DNA of 64,000 nt from Candidatus Hydrothermarchaeum profundi. GTDB taxonomy: Archaea > Hydrothermarchaeota > Hydrothermarchaeia > Hydrothermarchaeales > Hydrothermarchaeaceae. The notes under the pieces are model-generated. The model was not told the origin of the DNA. It was given only the letters and a program-made list of their open reading frames with translations, and did not search any database. Shown here piece by piece: positions 63,612-64,000 of this stretch (the first letter of the stretch is position 1; each line of letters begins with the position of its first letter). The DNA is taken from contig MTMF02000009.1 in assembly GCA_002011125.2 (NCBI GenBank), positions 648,889 through 712,888 of the forward strand, read 5' to 3'. A program made the translations under genes and the position numbers.

Positions 63612-64000
63612 ATGAAAAATTTAGGTTTATACGTTATAGGGTTCTTAATTATTTCTATACCTACCTGCAGTGCAGTTGAGCCTCTTAGGGATTGGCCTAC
63701 CTTTCAACATGATTACATGAGAACAGGATATAGTGATATAAATTCTACTGATTTAACGGCTGGAGGCTATCTATTGTGGGACTTTGAAACAGAGGGAGTT
63801 ATTCGTTCATCAGCGGCAATAGCAGACATAAATGATGACGGAGTTCAGGAGGTGATAGTTGGCTCATATGATGGGAACTTATATGCCTTATCTGGCTTAG
63901 GGAGGGAGGCTGAAGAGTTATGGAGCTTCAAAACTAAGGATTGGATTTCTTCTTCTCCTGCTGTTGTTGATTTGGATGGTGATGGTAGGTTGGAGGCGGT
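63612..64000 (+). CDS. Secreted FG-GAP/PQQ-like repeat protein (partial)
   Basis: The first 129 codons are present; the rest lies past the window. It has a signal peptide (LGLYVIGFLIISIPTCSA), then repeats with DINDDGVQEVIVGSYDGNLYAL and VVDLDGDGRLEAV. These Asp-rich D.N.DG.......G..DG motifs are typical FG-GAP/VCBS-like calcium-binding beta-propeller blades. It is an exported surface protein. SD GAGAGGAAA precedes ATG 63612. Confidence 0.8.
   Translation, partial: MKNLGLYVIGFLIISIPTCSAVEPLRDWPTFQHDYMRTGYSDINSTDLTAGGYLLWDFETEGVIRSSAAIADINDDGVQEVIVGSYDGNLYALSGLGREAEELWSFKTKDWISSSPAVVDLDGDGRLEA

Overview
The window is from an AT-rich archaeal chromosome. Diagnostic archaeal genes include a histone, RNA polymerase subunit L, transcription factor S, exosome Csl4, ribosomal protein L10e, Dph2, GINS, an AglB/Stt3-type oligosaccharyltransferase, archaeal-type PEP carboxylase, class III (QxSxE) prepilins and TATA-type promoters. 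Gene content suggests a euryarchaeon-like anaerobe with c-type cytochromes. I cannot name the lineage from sequence alone. No tRNA, rRNA, insertion sequence or CRISPR array was seen.

Layout. 1-2.8 kb: GH57 glycosidase (cut by the window edge), a RecA/KaiC-like ATPase, a glycogen-synthase-like glycosyltransferase and a metallo-beta-lactamase-fold hydrolase. 2.7-13.6 kb: a long minus-strand run with the oligosaccharyltransferase, a PAPS-reductase-like PP-loop protein, a sugar epimerase, a MidA-like methyltransferase, endonuclease IV and an ABC-2 exporter. 14-15.4 kb: glutamate dehydrogenase. 15.4-24 kb: an electron-transfer island. On the minus strand it has a tight operon of thioredoxin-like lipoprotein, multiheme cytochrome c, Rieske protein and cytochrome b. 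Divergent from that is a lipoprotein beta-propeller with a c-heme motif and a ring of inward-type His/Cys residues, then two FtsX-type permeases flanking one ATPase, and a PCu(A)C-type copper chaperone. Together these look like a respiratory chain plus a metal-delivery system.

24-36 kb: purB, a methyltransferase, then a PrcB-like lipoprotein directly upstream of a 1482-residue cell-surface subtilisin, a 1397-residue S-layer-like glycoprotein candidate and a VapBC toxin-antitoxin pair. 36-50 kb: information-processing and central-carbon genes. These include TFS, Nudix, PEP carboxylase, an RNase III-like protein, RpoL with an inserted helix-hairpin-helix domain, Csl4, an RNA methylase, and an operon of HTH regulator, PEP synthase, MfnA and Dph2 with a palindromic operator. 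L10e and succinyl-CoA ligase follow, the latter preceded by two tiny Cys-rich proteins that normal ORF calling misses. 50-56 kb: histone, a MutS-like ATPase, DUF362, a histone-deacetylase-family protein, a GT2 transferase and a promoter-driven GC-rich small RNA candidate.

55.7-61.4 kb: a nine-gene operon with five class III prepilins and their peptidase, followed by SpoVG and Gins51. 62.5-64 kb: a di-heme CX4CH lipoprotein and the start of a secreted repeat protein. The most notable items are the putative copper/heme beta-propeller system, the RpoL-HhH chimera, the PrcB-subtilisin pair, the unusual heme motifs, the 182-bp identical tract shared by the two permeases, and the small RNA near 55.68 kb.
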